Source: Phyllobacterium myrsinacearum (lineage in GTDB: Bacteria; Pseudomonadota; Alphaproteobacteria; Rhizobiales; Rhizobiaceae). Taken from it: a DNA stretch of 64,000 bases. Under the pieces are notes generated by a model. It had not been told where the DNA came from, did no database searches, and was given only the letters and a program-made list of their open reading frames with translations. The translations under genes and the position numbers were made by a program. The stretch covers positions 1 through 64,000 of the forward strand of contig NZ_JACGXN010000018.1 in the NCBI RefSeq assembly GCF_014138285.1, read 5' to 3'. Numbering within the stretch: position 1 is the first letter of the stretch; every line of letters starts with the position of its first letter. Below, piece by piece: positions 29,124-38,473 of the stretch.

Positions 29124-29924
29124 TCAAGGCAATTTATCGAGGAACCCCAGTACCGCATCGTTGAACAATTCCGACCTTTGCAACGGTGCGAAATGGCTGA
29201 CGCCGGGGAGGGTGATCAATTCGGCGCCGGGAATAGTGCGAGCAAGATAGGCGGCATGTTCCGGTTTGATGAACTCGTCATGCTCGCCCAGAACGATGGC
29301 GACAGGCACGCTAATTTTGGCGAGATCATCAGCGGTATAATTGGGTTCCGTCTTCATCATCACGCCGACCGCAGCAAGAAACTCCTTGAAGTTATCAGGC
29401 GTTGCCGATAGCGCCGCATAGTCCTTGACATGCCGGGCAAAGCACCGGTCGAGCAGGGGGCTCGGCTCGACTTCCTTGGTACCGCTCGGGTCCATATTGC
29501 AGGCGAAGAAGAAAACGCCGCTGACCCGCTCCGGTGCCTGGCTGGCGAGGACCAGTGCAATGCAGGCGCCATCGCTCCAGCCGACAAGAGCCGCTTTTTC
29601 AAGCCGCAACGTGTCCATGAGAGCGAGGACATCCGCGGCCATCAATTGATAGGTATAGGGCTGGTTATCGCGCGTACTGCGGCCATGGCCACGGCTGTCA
29701 ACAACAATCACGCGGCGGCCAGAACTGACGAGCACCGGCACCTGATATCCCCAGTTGCCACTATGCCCGAGACCGCCATGCAGCAGAATGACAGGATCAC
29801 CTGAACCATAGCTAGCATACCAGATACGGGCGCTGTTGTTTTCGATGTAGCCCTGATCGGTTGCAACCGGCAGTGGGGCTGCGCCTTGGGCTTCGAAGGT
29901 CTTCAGATCGTCGTCGGACTGCAT
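29124..29924 (-). CDS. Alpha/beta hydrolase
   Basis: A 266-residue cytosolic hydrolase with the alpha/beta fold. The oxyanion-hole motif 'LLHGGLGHSGNW' (about 47-58), nucleophile elbow 'VGWSDGA' (about 112-118), acid in 'LGEHDEF' and catalytic His in 'GVSHFAP' are all visible. GGGAGG precedes the ATG. It is a single gene upstream of the DMT transporter and downstream of the importer operon of the aromatic island. It resembles PcaD-like lactonases and esterases in general layout, but its substrate cannot be read from sequence. Confidence 0.82.
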   Translation of the reverse strand: MQSDDDLKTFEAQGAAPLPVATDQGYIENNSARIWYASYGSGDPVILLHGGLGHSGNWGYQVPVLVSSGRRVIVVDSRGHGRSTRDNQPYTYQLMAADVLALMDTLRLEKAALVGWSDGACIALVLASQAPERVSGVFFFACNMDPSGTKEVEPSPLLDRCFARHVKDYAALSATPDNFKEFLAAVGVMMKTEPNYTADDLAKISVPVAIVLGEHDEFIKPEHAAYLARTIPGAELITLPGVSHFAPLQRSELFNDAVLGFLDKLP

Positions 29925-30046
29925 GCTGTTCTGATCCTCCCGATTCAGCTGGACCCTGAACGAGCCTCAGGCATCATCTGATCCATTGCAGGCGGATAGA
30001 AATTTGTCCAGTTTCTGCAACCGAATGTAATACAAAACCGGACGTT

Positions 30047-30766
30047 TCAGTGGGCGAGACTCGACACGCCGAGCAGCTGATGAACCGTTTCATCATCCCT
30101 AGACAATTGCTCCGACGAGCCATCCCAGACGATGCGCCCGCGTTCAAGAATGATGACACGCTCGGCAAATTCCAGTGCGCTCTGAATGCGCTGTTCCACG
30201 AGCAGGATCGTCATTTCACCGCTGGAAGCGAGGCGAGAAAAGGCCGCCATCAATTCCTCGCAAATGACCGGGGCAAGGCCCTCCAACGGCTCGTCGAGGA
30301 GCAACAGGGAAGGGCGGCCAAGGATAGTGCGCGCGGTGGACAACATCTGCTGTTCACCGCCCGAAAGCTTTGCTCCCGAATTGGCACGGCGTTCGTACAG
30401 ACGCGGGAACATGTCGTAAGCTTCCTGCAATGCGCTGCGCGGCCTGCCTTTCAGCCCGACAAACAGATTTTCCTCCACGGTCAGCGACGGAAAAATGGCG
30501 CGTGACTGCGGAACGAAGCCAAGGCCATTCCAGGCCCGGGCAGCGCTATCCATGGTGGTCAGATCGCTGTTGTCCAGTTTGATGGTCCCCGCATAGCGCT
30601 TTGTCTGCCCGGCAAGCGCGGCGAACAGCGTTGTCTTGCCGACGCCGTTGCGGCCAAGCACAGCCACGCGGGAGCCCGCCGCCGCGGTGAACGAGATGTT
30701 TTCGATCACCCGCGTCGGGCCATAGCCCGCACACAGATTATCAACTTCAAGCTGCGCTGCCGGCAT
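30047..30766 (-). CDS. LivF-type ABC ATPase, probable aromatic-acid importer
   Basis: A 239-residue ATPase of the branched-chain amino-acid (LivF) type. Walker A is 'VLGRNGVGKTTLFAAL', the signature 'LSGGEQQMLSTARTIL', and Walker B 'LLLLDEPLEGLAP'. ATG 30766 (MPAAQL) has GGGGAG 8 bp upstream and overlaps the end of the livG-like gene by 20 bp. It is the last gene of a five-gene leftward importer operon just downstream of pcaDCHGB. A PcaMNVWX-type protocatechuate importer of this HAAT family is known in Sinorhizobium; this one probably has the same role. Confidence 0.88.
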   Translation of the reverse strand: MPAAQLEVDNLCAGYGPTRVIENISFTAAAGSRVAVLGRNGVGKTTLFAALAGQTKRYAGTIKLDNSDLTTMDSAARAWNGLGFVPQSRAIFPSLTVEENLFVGLKGRPRSALQEAYDMFPRLYERRANSGAKLSGGEQQMLSTARTILGRPSLLLLDEPLEGLAPVICEELMAAFSRLASSGEMTILLVEQRIQSALEFAERVIILERGRIVWDGSSEQLSRDDETVHQLLGVSSLAH

Positions 30767-31511
30767 GGGCATAGCTCCCCAGATAGGCTTCGCGCACACG
30801 CGCATCTTCGGTCACGTCACGCGGCGAACCATCAAAGATGATTTCACCGGCGGCCAGCACCACGACCCGCTTGGCGAAGCGGAAAACGAGATCCATATCA
30901 TGCTCGATCATGAGCACGGCGAGATCATCGGGCAATTGCGCGAGAGCATTTTCAATCAAAAATGTATCGCTGTGCGGCACCCCTGCGGCCGGTTCATCCA
31001 GCAGCAGCACCTTGGGACGCAGCGCCATTGCCAGGGCAATTTCCAGCAGGCGTTGCTGACCATAGGCGATCTCGCCCACCGGCACGGTTGCAAGCGCACC
31101 GAGATTGAGTGTTTCAAGGATGCCGCGCATTTCGCGCATGACCTGCGGCATAGCATGAAAATTTTCGGCCATGCGCCCGGATTTTCCCTCACGCTGCAGA
31201 ATGGCAAGCGCAACATGTTCCTCAGGCGTCATTTCCGAGAACAGCCGGGTGACCTGAAAGGAGCGTACGAGCCCCGCACGCACACGCCGCATCGGATTGA
31301 AGCGGGATATATCCTCGCCGTCCATCAGCACCCGTCCGGAACTCGGTTGCAGATGCCCGGTCACCAGATTGACGAATGTGGTCTTGCCAGCACCATTGGG
31401 ACCAATCAGCGCCAGCCTGTCACCCCGCGCCATGGACAGCGAAACATCCTTGGTGACATCCAGTCCGCCAAAGGATTTCTTCAGCCGCTCGACTTCGAAA
31501 ATCGCGCTCAT
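30747..31511 (-). CDS. LivG-type ABC ATPase, probable aromatic-acid importer
   Basis: A 254-residue ATPase with Walker A 'LIGPNGAGKTTFVNLV', 'GEIAYGQQRLLEIALAMAL' in the signature position and 'LLLDEPAAGVPHSD'. The LivG-type signature lacks the usual LSGGQ (here YGQQR), as is normal for this subfamily. It overlaps the preceding permease gene by 4 bp (ATGA) and the following ATPase gene by 20 bp. It pairs with the LivF-type subunit. Confidence 0.88.
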   Translation of the reverse strand: MSAIFEVERLKKSFGGLDVTKDVSLSMARGDRLALIGPNGAGKTTFVNLVTGHLQPSSGRVLMDGEDISRFNPMRRVRAGLVRSFQVTRLFSEMTPEEHVALAILQREGKSGRMAENFHAMPQVMREMRGILETLNLGALATVPVGEIAYGQQRLLEIALAMALRPKVLLLDEPAAGVPHSDTFLIENALAQLPDDLAVLMIEHDMDLVFRFAKRVVVLAAGEIIFDGSPRDVTEDARVREAYLGSYAHAGSAA

Positions 31512-32515
31512 GGCCGGCTCCGTGCGAAACGCTTGGCGAGATTTGCCGCGGTGCCGTAAAGCCCCTTCGGCGCGAAGAGCACGACGGTAATCAGCAGCGC
31601 ACCAACAATGGTCAGCCAGTGAAACGGATTGGCGGCGGACACCACATGCTCAAACCACATGAACACGATGGTTCCGACAAAGGCGCCGTAAAGCGACCCC
31701 GCGCCGCCCAGCACCAGCATGACCAGTGCCTCGGCAGAATTGGTAAAACTCAGGCTGTCCAGACCGACAACCTGCGTTGACACTGCATTGAGCGCACCGC
31801 CAATACCCGCGACAGCACCCGAAATTACGTACATCTTGATAAGGCTTGCCTTGACCGACGCGCCCATGGCGCTGACGCGGATCGGATCCTGACGGATACC
31901 CCGGCAGAGCATACCGAACGGCGAGCGCACAAGTATGCGCAAGAGGACAAAGACCAATACCAGCAGGACGATGCCAAAGGCATAGGCTGTCCGTCCCCAG
32001 AGATCGAATTCAAACAGCCCGAACAGTGGATCCGGAGCAATGCCTGAAAGGCCGTCACTGCCTCCGGTATAGGTGGATGCCTTGTTGGCCGCTTCGTGAA
32101 AAAGATGGATAACTGCTATGGAAAGGACGAGCTGGGCAAGGCCATGGCCGCGCAGGATAACGACACCGGAGACAAGACCGGCCACGGCTCCTGCAATCGC
32201 GCCGATACCGATCATGCTGAGTGGTTCGGTAATACCGAAGGTGACCGCCGCAATGCCTGCCGCATATGCCCCCGCACCGAACAGCGCGGCATGGCCAAGG
32301 GTCGCGACACCGCAATATCCCGTGACAAGATCGAGCGAGAGTACCAGCAGCATGATCGCAATGATGCGGGTCAGCAGTGCCAGATTGTCCGGAAACAAGA
32401 AGTAGCCGCCGATAGCCGCCAACAGGATGACGGCAATGCCGATAAGATCACGCTGCCATGGCCTGCCCGTGTGGACAGCCGGAGCGGCAGAAGTGGAGAT
32501 GTCGGTGGCGCTCAT
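31508..32515 (-). CDS. LivM-type permease, probable aromatic-acid importer
   Basis: A 335-residue inner-membrane permease with about ten helices. It shows the LivM-type 'LVTGYCGVATLGHAALFGAGAYAAG' and 'RGIRQDPIRVSAMGASVKASLIKMYVISGAVAGIGGAL' blocks. ATG 32515 (MSATDI) is chosen because it follows the LivH-type gene stop immediately. The reading frame stays open 61 codons further upstream but overlaps that gene. Confidence 0.9.
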   Translation of the reverse strand: MSATDISTSAAPAVHTGRPWQRDLIGIAVILLAAIGGYFLFPDNLALLTRIIAIMLLVLSLDLVTGYCGVATLGHAALFGAGAYAAGIAAVTFGITEPLSMIGIGAIAGAVAGLVSGVVILRGHGLAQLVLSIAVIHLFHEAANKASTYTGGSDGLSGIAPDPLFGLFEFDLWGRTAYAFGIVLLVLVFVLLRILVRSPFGMLCRGIRQDPIRVSAMGASVKASLIKMYVISGAVAGIGGALNAVSTQVVGLDSLSFTNSAEALVMLVLGGAGSLYGAFVGTIVFMWFEHVVSAANPFHWLTIVGALLITVVLFAPKGLYGTAANLAKRFARSRP

Positions 32516-32516
32516 A

Positions 32517-33380
32517 TCATTTCGCCCTTCCAAGAAGGCCGCGCGGGAATACCCAGACGATGGCGATGACAGCGAGATAGAAGAAGAACTCGCCATATTC
32601 GGGCACGAGATAACGCCCTGTCGTGTCGATGGCGCCAAGCAGAAGGCAGGCAATGAGAGCACCCGGAATTGAACCGGCACCGCCGACCGAGACAACAACG
32701 AGGAACGTCACCATGTAGCGCAGTGCATAATAGGGCTCGACCGGCAGCAGCTCTGCACCGATCACGCCGCCAAATGCGGCAAGACCCACGGCGAGAGCAA
32801 AGCTTGCCGCATAGACAATCCGCGTGCGTACGCCGAGCGAGGCCGCCATGGCCGTATTGTCGACAGAAGCGCGCAGCTTGACTCCGAAGGAGGTGCGCTC
32901 GATGAGGAACCACAGGCCAAGCGCCACGGCAACACCGCAGCCAATGGCAAACAGCTTGTGCGCGGCAATAGTCCGGAAGCCGAGATTGACTGGACCTTGC
33001 AGGTCGGCGGGCAGCGGGATGGTTTTTAACGTTGGACCGAAGACATAATTGGCAAGCCCGATGACGCAGAAGGTGATGCCGATGGTCATCAGCACCTGCG
33101 TCAGTTCGGGCGCACCATAGATGCGGCGATAGAGAAAACGTTCGAGCGGGATGGCGATGATAATCGTGCCGATGACAGCAAGAATGATGGCAAAGCCATA
33201 GCCCAGGCCCAGATCGCGCGCCGCATAGGATGCGATATACCCCCCGATCATGGCAAAGGCGCCATGGGCAAGATTGACAACCCGCATGAGCCCCATTGTC
33301 ACCGACAGGCCGATGGAAATAATGAAAAGCACCATCCCATAGGCGAGCGCATCAACGCCAATGCTGAAGAAAACCTGCAT
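32517..33380 (-). CDS. LivH-type permease, probable aromatic-acid importer
   Basis: A 287-residue permease with about eight helices and the LivH hallmark 'LSVTMGLMRVVNLAHGAFAMIGGYIASY'. It lies 38 bp after the binding-protein gene and 1 bp before the LivM-type gene. Together they form the membrane pore of the importer. Confidence 0.9.
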   Translation of the reverse strand: MQVFFSIGVDALAYGMVLFIISIGLSVTMGLMRVVNLAHGAFAMIGGYIASYAARDLGLGYGFAIILAVIGTIIIAIPLERFLYRRIYGAPELTQVLMTIGITFCVIGLANYVFGPTLKTIPLPADLQGPVNLGFRTIAAHKLFAIGCGVAVALGLWFLIERTSFGVKLRASVDNTAMAASLGVRTRIVYAASFALAVGLAAFGGVIGAELLPVEPYYALRYMVTFLVVVSVGGAGSIPGALIACLLLGAIDTTGRYLVPEYGEFFFYLAVIAIVWVFPRGLLGRAK

Positions 33381-33418
33381 CAGATTATCCTGATCAAACC
33401 CGTTCGCATCGGTCCTGC

Positions 33419-34591
33419 CTATTTGGCCGGAGCCAGACCGGGGTCCGGCTGCTTCTCGAACGTTTTGATTTCCTTGTTGTAGTAGGTGCCGTCACTGCCC
33501 TTCGCGACTTCGCGCAGATAGATATTCTGCGTGATGTGACGGGTTTCCGGATCGATAGAGACAGGTCCGCGCGGGCTTTCCCAGGCAAGGCCTTTCACCG
33601 CGTCAACCGCCTTCTTGGCATCCTGTTTGCCGCCAGTAGCTTCGATCATCTTGTAGATGACATGCATCCCGTCATAAGCGCCGACCGAAGGAAATGAGAG
33701 TTCGGCAGGATTACCAATGGCTTTACGCGCTGCTTCAACAAAGGCCCTGTTCTCGGGCGAGTCATGCGCAATGGCATAATGGAATGTCGTAAGAATACCG
33801 AGCGCCGCATCGCCAAGGGCGGGCAGATCGGATTCCTGCGTCAGATCGCCGGGTGCGAGGAACTGCACACCTGCTTCCTTCAGGCCATTTTCATTATAGG
33901 CTTTGACGAAACCAAGCGTTGTCGGGCCCGATGGCAGGAAAGCAAAGACTGCCTGCGCCCCGGAATTGCGCACGCGCTGCATGACCGGGCTGAAATCATT
34001 GGTCGACAGCGGCATGCGGATAGATTCGACAACCTTGCCACCCTCCTTCTCGAAGGTGGACTTGAAGGCATTCTCCGCATCCACGCCCGGACCATAATCA
34101 CTGACCACGGTGATCGCTTTCTCCACACCCCTCTCGCGAGCGATCTTAGCCATGGGTGCGGATGTCTGCCACGTGGTAAACGATGTGCGCACCACATAGG
34201 GGCTCTTCGTGACAATTGCCGAGGTCGCGGCATTCATGACCACCAGCGGCACGTTGGCTTGCTGCAATAGTGGCGTAACAGCCATGGCATCAGGGGTGAA
34301 ATAGAACCCTGCGAGATATTGCACATGTTCCTTGACCACGAGTTCCTGCGCCAGCGCTTTTGACTGTGCGGGATCGGCCTGCGGCACGTCGCGGTAAAGC
34401 ACTTCGATCGTGTCATTGCCGATCTTGTCGCCATGGGTGGCGATATAGGCGTCAATGCCTGCCTTGAAGTTCTTGCCCTGAATGGCAAACGGGCCGGAAA
34501 AAGGTCCGACCACGCCAATCTTGATCACATCGGCATAGGCCGCGCCGCTGAACAAAATAGCTGCTGCTGCAGCCAGAATAAGCTTTTTCAT
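33419..34591 (-). CDS. LivK-type periplasmic binding protein, probable protocatechuate/4-hydroxybenzoate importer
   Basis: A 390-residue secreted binding protein of the Peripla_BP_6 (LivK/HAAT) family. The signal peptide ends after SGAAYA (about residue 21), followed by 'DVIKIGVVGPFSGPFAIQGKNFKAG'. Two adjacent ATGs are possible; the second (34591) has better spacing to GGGAGG. It opens the importer operon, 130 bp after pcaB on the same strand, and a PcaQ-like site lies at 34710-34725. This context points to an aromatic acid rather than an amino acid as substrate. Confidence 0.87.
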   Translation of the reverse strand: MKKLILAAAAAILFSGAAYADVIKIGVVGPFSGPFAIQGKNFKAGIDAYIATHGDKIGNDTIEVLYRDVPQADPAQSKALAQELVVKEHVQYLAGFYFTPDAMAVTPLLQQANVPLVVMNAATSAIVTKSPYVVRTSFTTWQTSAPMAKIARERGVEKAITVVSDYGPGVDAENAFKSTFEKEGGKVVESIRMPLSTNDFSPVMQRVRNSGAQAVFAFLPSGPTTLGFVKAYNENGLKEAGVQFLAPGDLTQESDLPALGDAALGILTTFHYAIAHDSPENRAFVEAARKAIGNPAELSFPSVGAYDGMHVIYKMIEATGGKQDAKKAVDAVKGLAWESPRGPVSIDPETRHITQNIYLREVAKGSDGTYYNKEIKTFEKQPDPGLAPAK

Positions 34592-34709
34592 CATTCCTCC
34601 CTTTGATCCCCCGTCGGCCAGATTATTCTCCTCACCTGGTCCGTTTGGAATGTTTCGTTCACTGTCTCATACCGGTTGGTAATGTAAAATGAAAACTATG
34701 TGCCGTTCC

Positions 34710-34725
34710 ATAATCCCTGAGTTAT
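34710..34725. promoter_or_regulatory. Possible PcaQ site upstream of the importer operon
   Basis: ATAATCCCTGAGTTAT resembles the PcaQ consensus ATAACC-N4-GGTTAA with three of twelve fixed positions changed. It overlaps the last codons of pcaB and lies about 120 bp before the binding-protein gene. PcaQ control of an ABC-type protocatechuate importer is established in Sinorhizobium meliloti, so the placement is meaningful, but the match is weak. Confidence 0.42.
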
Positions 34726-35795
34726 GATTTACCGGCACCGTTGGCGTTTCCCAATCCTGTTATGGACGCCAGCAACCCCGTTGTTGTCCGCAGGGATGTC
34801 GCTGTCGCCGTAACCATGGATGGCAGAATCAGCCATTCCAGAGTCCAGGCTGAACCGGACCGCTCCTGCTCGTGCACCAGCGCCTGGTGCATACCGGAAA
34901 GCTGCGTGGCGTTATAGCGGCCAAGCGTGACAAGCAGTTCGGCCTGCACCGGATTTTGCTTGTGCGGCATCGCCGATGAACCACCGCCACGGCTGAGGCT
35001 GATCTCGTCACCGGATTGTGCGAGCAAGGCAATGTCCTGCCCGATTTTCCCCAGACTGCCCGTGACAAGCGAAAGGAAGCTGGCAAAATCGGCAATACGA
35101 TCCCGCTGACTGTGCCATTGCGGTTCATCATGCAGGTCAAGCGCAATGGCGAGGCGTCTTCGAACGGCACCGGCCTTGGGGCCAAGCTTTTCCAGCGTCC
35201 CGGCTGCGCCGCCGAATTGCAGGGCAGGAAACGACTGCATGAGAAACGCGAGCCTTAGCGTGTCGCGCAACAGCGGGGCACGCCACGCGTCGATGCGGTC
35301 GCGCACGGTGATAGGAATTGCTGCCTGCATGCGCGTATGTCCCATCAGGTTGTTGGGACCAAAGGCCGTACCAAGGTGATCCAGCCCGGCGATCACATCG
35401 CCCAGACCGTTGCGCAGATAAGCGACAACCGGCTTCAGACGAATCATGAGGCTGCTGTCGATGACATCCTGGCTTGTCGCGCCAAAATGCAGCGCATTCC
35501 GGTATTCCCCGGCAATAGTCGCACGCAGTTGCCGGACGAGCTCCGGCACGACCACGCCGTCACGTGCGCTGGCGGCCTCTAAAGCTGCCATATCGGGCTC
35601 GAAAGACTGGCAGGCCAGCGCAATTGCCCCGGCGGCTTCGCTGCTGATGACACCTTCTTCGGCCGCGGCCTGGGCCAACGCAGCCTCGAAATCGAGCATC
35701 GCAGCAATTTCGACACTGGCCGAAAACCAGTCTGTCGCTGCTTGCGTGCCGAGAAGGCCGGACAGGAACGGATGATCGAAGGGAGAGATACTCAT
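34722..35795 (-). CDS. pcaB: 3-carboxy-cis,cis-muconate cycloisomerase
   Basis: A 357-residue fumarase/aspartase-superfamily enzyme. It cyclises 3-carboxymuconate to 4-carboxymuconolactone, the step after ring cleavage in the protocatechuate pathway. The superfamily signature is visible as 'RGGGSSAMPHKQNP' (about 268-281), with 'LNFGATSQD'-like 'ALHFGATSQDVIDSSL' earlier. It is shorter than the roughly 450-residue Pseudomonas enzyme, as is usual in rhizobia. It is the last gene of pcaDCHGB, 3 bp after pcaG. Confidence 0.93.
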   Translation of the reverse strand: MSISPFDHPFLSGLLGTQAATDWFSASVEIAAMLDFEAALAQAAAEEGVISSEAAGAIALACQSFEPDMAALEAASARDGVVVPELVRQLRATIAGEYRNALHFGATSQDVIDSSLMIRLKPVVAYLRNGLGDVIAGLDHLGTAFGPNNLMGHTRMQAAIPITVRDRIDAWRAPLLRDTLRLAFLMQSFPALQFGGAAGTLEKLGPKAGAVRRRLAIALDLHDEPQWHSQRDRIADFASFLSLVTGSLGKIGQDIALLAQSGDEISLSRGGGSSAMPHKQNPVQAELLVTLGRYNATQLSGMHQALVHEQERSGSAWTLEWLILPSMVTATATSLRTTTGLLASITGLGNANGAGKS

Positions 35796-35798
35796 CGG

Positions 35799-36416
35799 TC
35801 AGATATCAAAGAAGACAGTTTCCTTCTCCCCCTGCAGATGGATATCGAAATGGAAGGTCGAACCATCCTTACGGGCGAGAAGCGTCGGCACACGGTTGCG
35901 GTGCTCGATGCGCAACAACACCGGATCTTCCGCATTCGCAACCTCTTCATCGGCGAAATACAGGCGGGTCTGCAAACCGATATTGATGCCGCGCGCCACG
36001 ATCAACAGCGTCACATGGGGTGCCATCAGCCGACCGTCCTTGTAGGGCACGCGGCCGGGCTTGATCGTGTCAAACACATATTCGCCGGTTTCCATATCGG
36101 TCGGGCAACGGCCCCAACCGGTGAAATTGGTATCGGCGGCGCCACGCATTTCCGAGGGACTGTTATACAACCCCTTGGCATCGGCCTGCCAGATTTCCAC
36201 CAGCGCATCACGCAATACTGTGCCGGTCCCGTCAAAAATCCGGCCGCGCAACGTGATGCGCTCACCCAGCGTCTTGTTATTAACCATGGCAACGCCGAGA
36301 TCGGTTTCATAGACACCCGTTATGCCGGAGAAATTCGGTGTGCAGCCAATATGCACGTAGGGTCCGGCCGTCTGGGACGGCGTTTCCTTGAGAAAACCCA
36401 GAGACTGAACCATCAA
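35799..36416 (-). CDS. pcaG: Protocatechuate 3,4-dioxygenase alpha subunit
   Basis: A 205-residue intradiol dioxygenase subunit. It pairs with PcaH to cleave protocatechuate between the two hydroxyls. It contains '[11 protein letters not shown]' at the N-terminus and the shared beta-sandwich core ('[26 protein letters not shown]'). As normal for the alpha subunit it lacks the full set of iron ligands. The start overlaps the end of pcaH by 4 bp, so the two subunits are made together. Confidence 0.95.
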   Translation of the reverse strand: MMVQSLGFLKETPSQTAGPYVHIGCTPNFSGITGVYETDLGVAMVNNKTLGERITLRGRIFDGTGTVLRDALVEIWQADAKGLYNSPSEMRGAADTNFTGWGRCPTDMETGEYVFDTIKPGRVPYKDGRLMAPHVTLLIVARGINIGLQTRLYFADEEVANAEDPVLLRIEHRNRVPTLLARKDGSTFHFDIHLQGEKETVFFDI

Positions 36417-37153
36417 TTGCCCTCCATCCGGTTCTCGAACAGCGTCGAACGGCGGCCGCGCAGCACGATATCAAACTTGTAGGCGCGCGCATCCATCGGG
36501 ATGGTGTTCTGGCGGTCGAGGGCAGCGATCAATTGCTCGATTGCCGCCTTGTCGGGGATCGATTTGACGATCGGACATTGCCAGATCATAGGATCGCCCT
36601 CGAAATACATCTGTGTAATCAGCCGCTGGGCAAATCCGTGGCCAAAGACCGAAAAATGGATGTGGGCAGGGCGCCAGTCATTGACACCGTTTGGCCAGGG
36701 ATAAGCACCGGGCTTGACCGTGCGAAACCGGTAATAGCCATCCTCGTCCGTGATTGTCCGGCCGCAGCCGCCAAAGTTCGGATCGAGCGCAGCAAGATAG
36801 CCTTCCCGCTTGTGGCGGTAGCGTCCGCCAGCATTCGCCTGCCAGAATTCGAGCAACGCGCCGGCCACTCCAACACCACGCTCGTCGACCACACGGCCAT
36901 GCACGATAATGCGCTGGCCGATAGCACTTTCGCCCGGCTTGGCAAAATTGTGGATCAGGTCATCATCAAGTTCGCCCAGCAGCGCATGTCCGAACACGGG
37001 ACCGGTGATTTCCGACAATGTATTGTCAAGTGACAGGAGTGCCCGCTGCGGGGAGCGGACGACACTTGTCTTGTAATCCGGCGTATAGGCAGGCGGATGC
37101 CATTGCCTGTCGCGCTGGAAGAATGCTCCGGTTTCCGGTTTTTTGTTGGACAC
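36413..37153 (-). CDS. pcaH: Protocatechuate 3,4-dioxygenase beta subunit
   Basis: A 246-residue subunit carrying the catalytic non-haem Fe(III). Iron-ligand positions are recognisable as tyrosines in 'GRYRHK' and 'GAYPWPN' and two histidines in '[11 protein letters not shown]' (about 165-175). The N-terminal '[14 protein letters not shown]' block is typical of PcaH. It starts 12 bp after pcaC and overlaps pcaG by 4 bp. Confidence 0.96.
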   Translation of the reverse strand: MSNKKPETGAFFQRDRQWHPPAYTPDYKTSVVRSPQRALLSLDNTLSEITGPVFGHALLGELDDDLIHNFAKPGESAIGQRIIVHGRVVDERGVGVAGALLEFWQANAGGRYRHKREGYLAALDPNFGGCGRTITDEDGYYRFRTVKPGAYPWPNGVNDWRPAHIHFSVFGHGFAQRLITQMYFEGDPMIWQCPIVKSIPDKAAIEQLIAALDRQNTIPMDARAYKFDIVLRGRRSTLFENRMEGN

Positions 37154-37165
37154 TGTTGCCTCCCC

Positions 37166-37570
37166 TCACGCTGCCTGTTCGGCTTCCAGTTCTTTGTAAA
37201 CGTGTTTGGCCAGCTTGATCGCATGATTTGCCGCCGGAACACCCGCATAGATTGCAACGTGTAGCAAGGCTTCGCAAATATCATCCTGTGTCGCACCCGT
37301 ATTGGCGGTAGCACGGATATGCATCGTCAACTCATCGTCCTGACCAAGCGCAGCAAGAAGCGCAATTGTCACAATCGAGCGTTCGCGCTTGGTCCAGCCG
37401 GGGCGCGACCAGACATGGCCCCAGGCCGCCTCGGTAATCAGTTCCTGAAACGGCTGGTCAAAGTCGGTCTTGGTGGTCTCCACCCGGTTGACGTGCTCTT
37501 CACCCAACACGACGCGGCGCGTAGCCATGCCCTGCAGATAACGACGTGAGGGAGCAGCCGCATCCGTCAT
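37166..37570 (-). CDS. pcaC: 4-carboxymuconolactone decarboxylase
   Basis: A 134-residue enzyme of the CMD/AhpD-like fold that converts 4-carboxymuconolactone to 3-oxoadipate enol-lactone. Typical stretches are 'WGHVWSRPGWTKRERSIVTIALLAALG' and 'GVPAANHAIK'. The length is normal for the stand-alone enzyme. It overlaps the pcaD stop by 4 bp and precedes pcaH by 12 bp. Confidence 0.95.
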   Translation of the reverse strand: MTDAAAPSRRYLQGMATRRVVLGEEHVNRVETTKTDFDQPFQELITEAAWGHVWSRPGWTKRERSIVTIALLAALGQDDELTMHIRATANTGATQDDICEALLHVAIYAGVPAANHAIKLAKHVYKELEAEQAA

Positions 37571-38373
37571 GATTTTCCTCCAAGCTTGAATTCGTCAACA
37601 AAGGCCCTGATCACCTCGACCAGCATTTCTGGCTGTTCGACGCAGGGAATATGGCCCGCATCCTTGATCACTTCGTAGCGCGCACGCGGGATGAGCTTTG
37701 CCAGCTCCAGCACCAGATCGGGAGAAGTCGAACCATCCTGATCGCCAACGATGCAGATGGCAGGCACGGCAATGCTCTTCGCCGCTTCGGTGAAATCCGC
37801 ATCACGCAGCGCAGCGCATGTACCGCTGTAGCCATCGCCCGATTGACGGATGAGCATGTTGCGATATCCGGTAAGATCGTTGGCGCGTTCTTGATGAAAG
37901 GCCGGGGTAAACCAGCGTTGCAGGATGCCGTCGGCAATGGATGCGATGCCATTCTGGTTCACAGCATCAATACGCGCATTCCAGAATTCGGCTGTGCCGA
38001 TCTTGTGCGCAGTATCGCAAAGAATCAAAGCCTGCACGAGTTCCGGGCGCTTTGCGTAAAGGCCCTGCGCCGCGAGTCCGCCCACGGACAGCCCGCAGAT
38101 GATGGCATCCTTGACCGAGAGATAGTCGAGCAAGCCCGCGAGATCATCAACATGGTCGTCGATGGTGTAGGGCGGCGCACCGAGATCCGAAAGACCGTGG
38201 CCGCGCATGTCATAGGTAACGATCGCAAACTCTCCGACCAGACGCACGATCACGTCACGCCAGATGCGAAAATCCGTACCAAGTGAATTGGCGAAAACCA
38301 GCACGGGCTTACCTGCCGGCGCGCTGATCAACTGGTAATGCAGCGTGACACCATTGATGTGAGCAAATTGCAC
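37567..38373 (-). CDS. pcaD: 3-oxoadipate enol-lactonase
   Basis: A 268-residue alpha/beta hydrolase that opens the enol-lactone to 3-oxoadipate. The nucleophile elbow is 'ICGLSVGGLAAQ' (about 92-103), acid in 'VGDQDGSTSP' and His in 'DAGHIPCVEQPE'. It is the first gene of the leftward pcaDCHGB operon and is separated from the divergent pcaQ by 100 bp holding the PcaQ box. Confidence 0.95.
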   Translation of the reverse strand: MQFAHINGVTLHYQLISAPAGKPVLVFANSLGTDFRIWRDVIVRLVGEFAIVTYDMRGHGLSDLGAPPYTIDDHVDDLAGLLDYLSVKDAIICGLSVGGLAAQGLYAKRPELVQALILCDTAHKIGTAEFWNARIDAVNQNGIASIADGILQRWFTPAFHQERANDLTGYRNMLIRQSGDGYSGTCAALRDADFTEAAKSIAVPAICIVGDQDGSTSPDLVLELAKLIPRARYEVIKDAGHIPCVEQPEMLVEVIRAFVDEFKLGGKS

Positions 38374-38450
38374 CGAAGTCCTCCCGGATAAGTTATGACA
38401 ACAATGGATTATGCATTTGGTTCAGTAAAATGATATCTTGCCGCATTCGC

Positions 38451-38466
38451 TTAACCCTGGGGTTAT
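38451..38466. promoter_or_regulatory. PcaQ binding site in the pcaD-pcaQ gap
   Basis: On the minus strand ATAACC-CCAG-GGTTAA matches the published rhizobial PcaQ consensus (ATAACC-N4-GGTTAA) at all twelve fixed positions. It is 78 bp from the pcaD start and 7 bp from the pcaQ start. That suits an activator site for pcaDCHGB that also autorepresses pcaQ. Confidence 0.9.
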
Positions 38467-38473
38467 GAAACAT

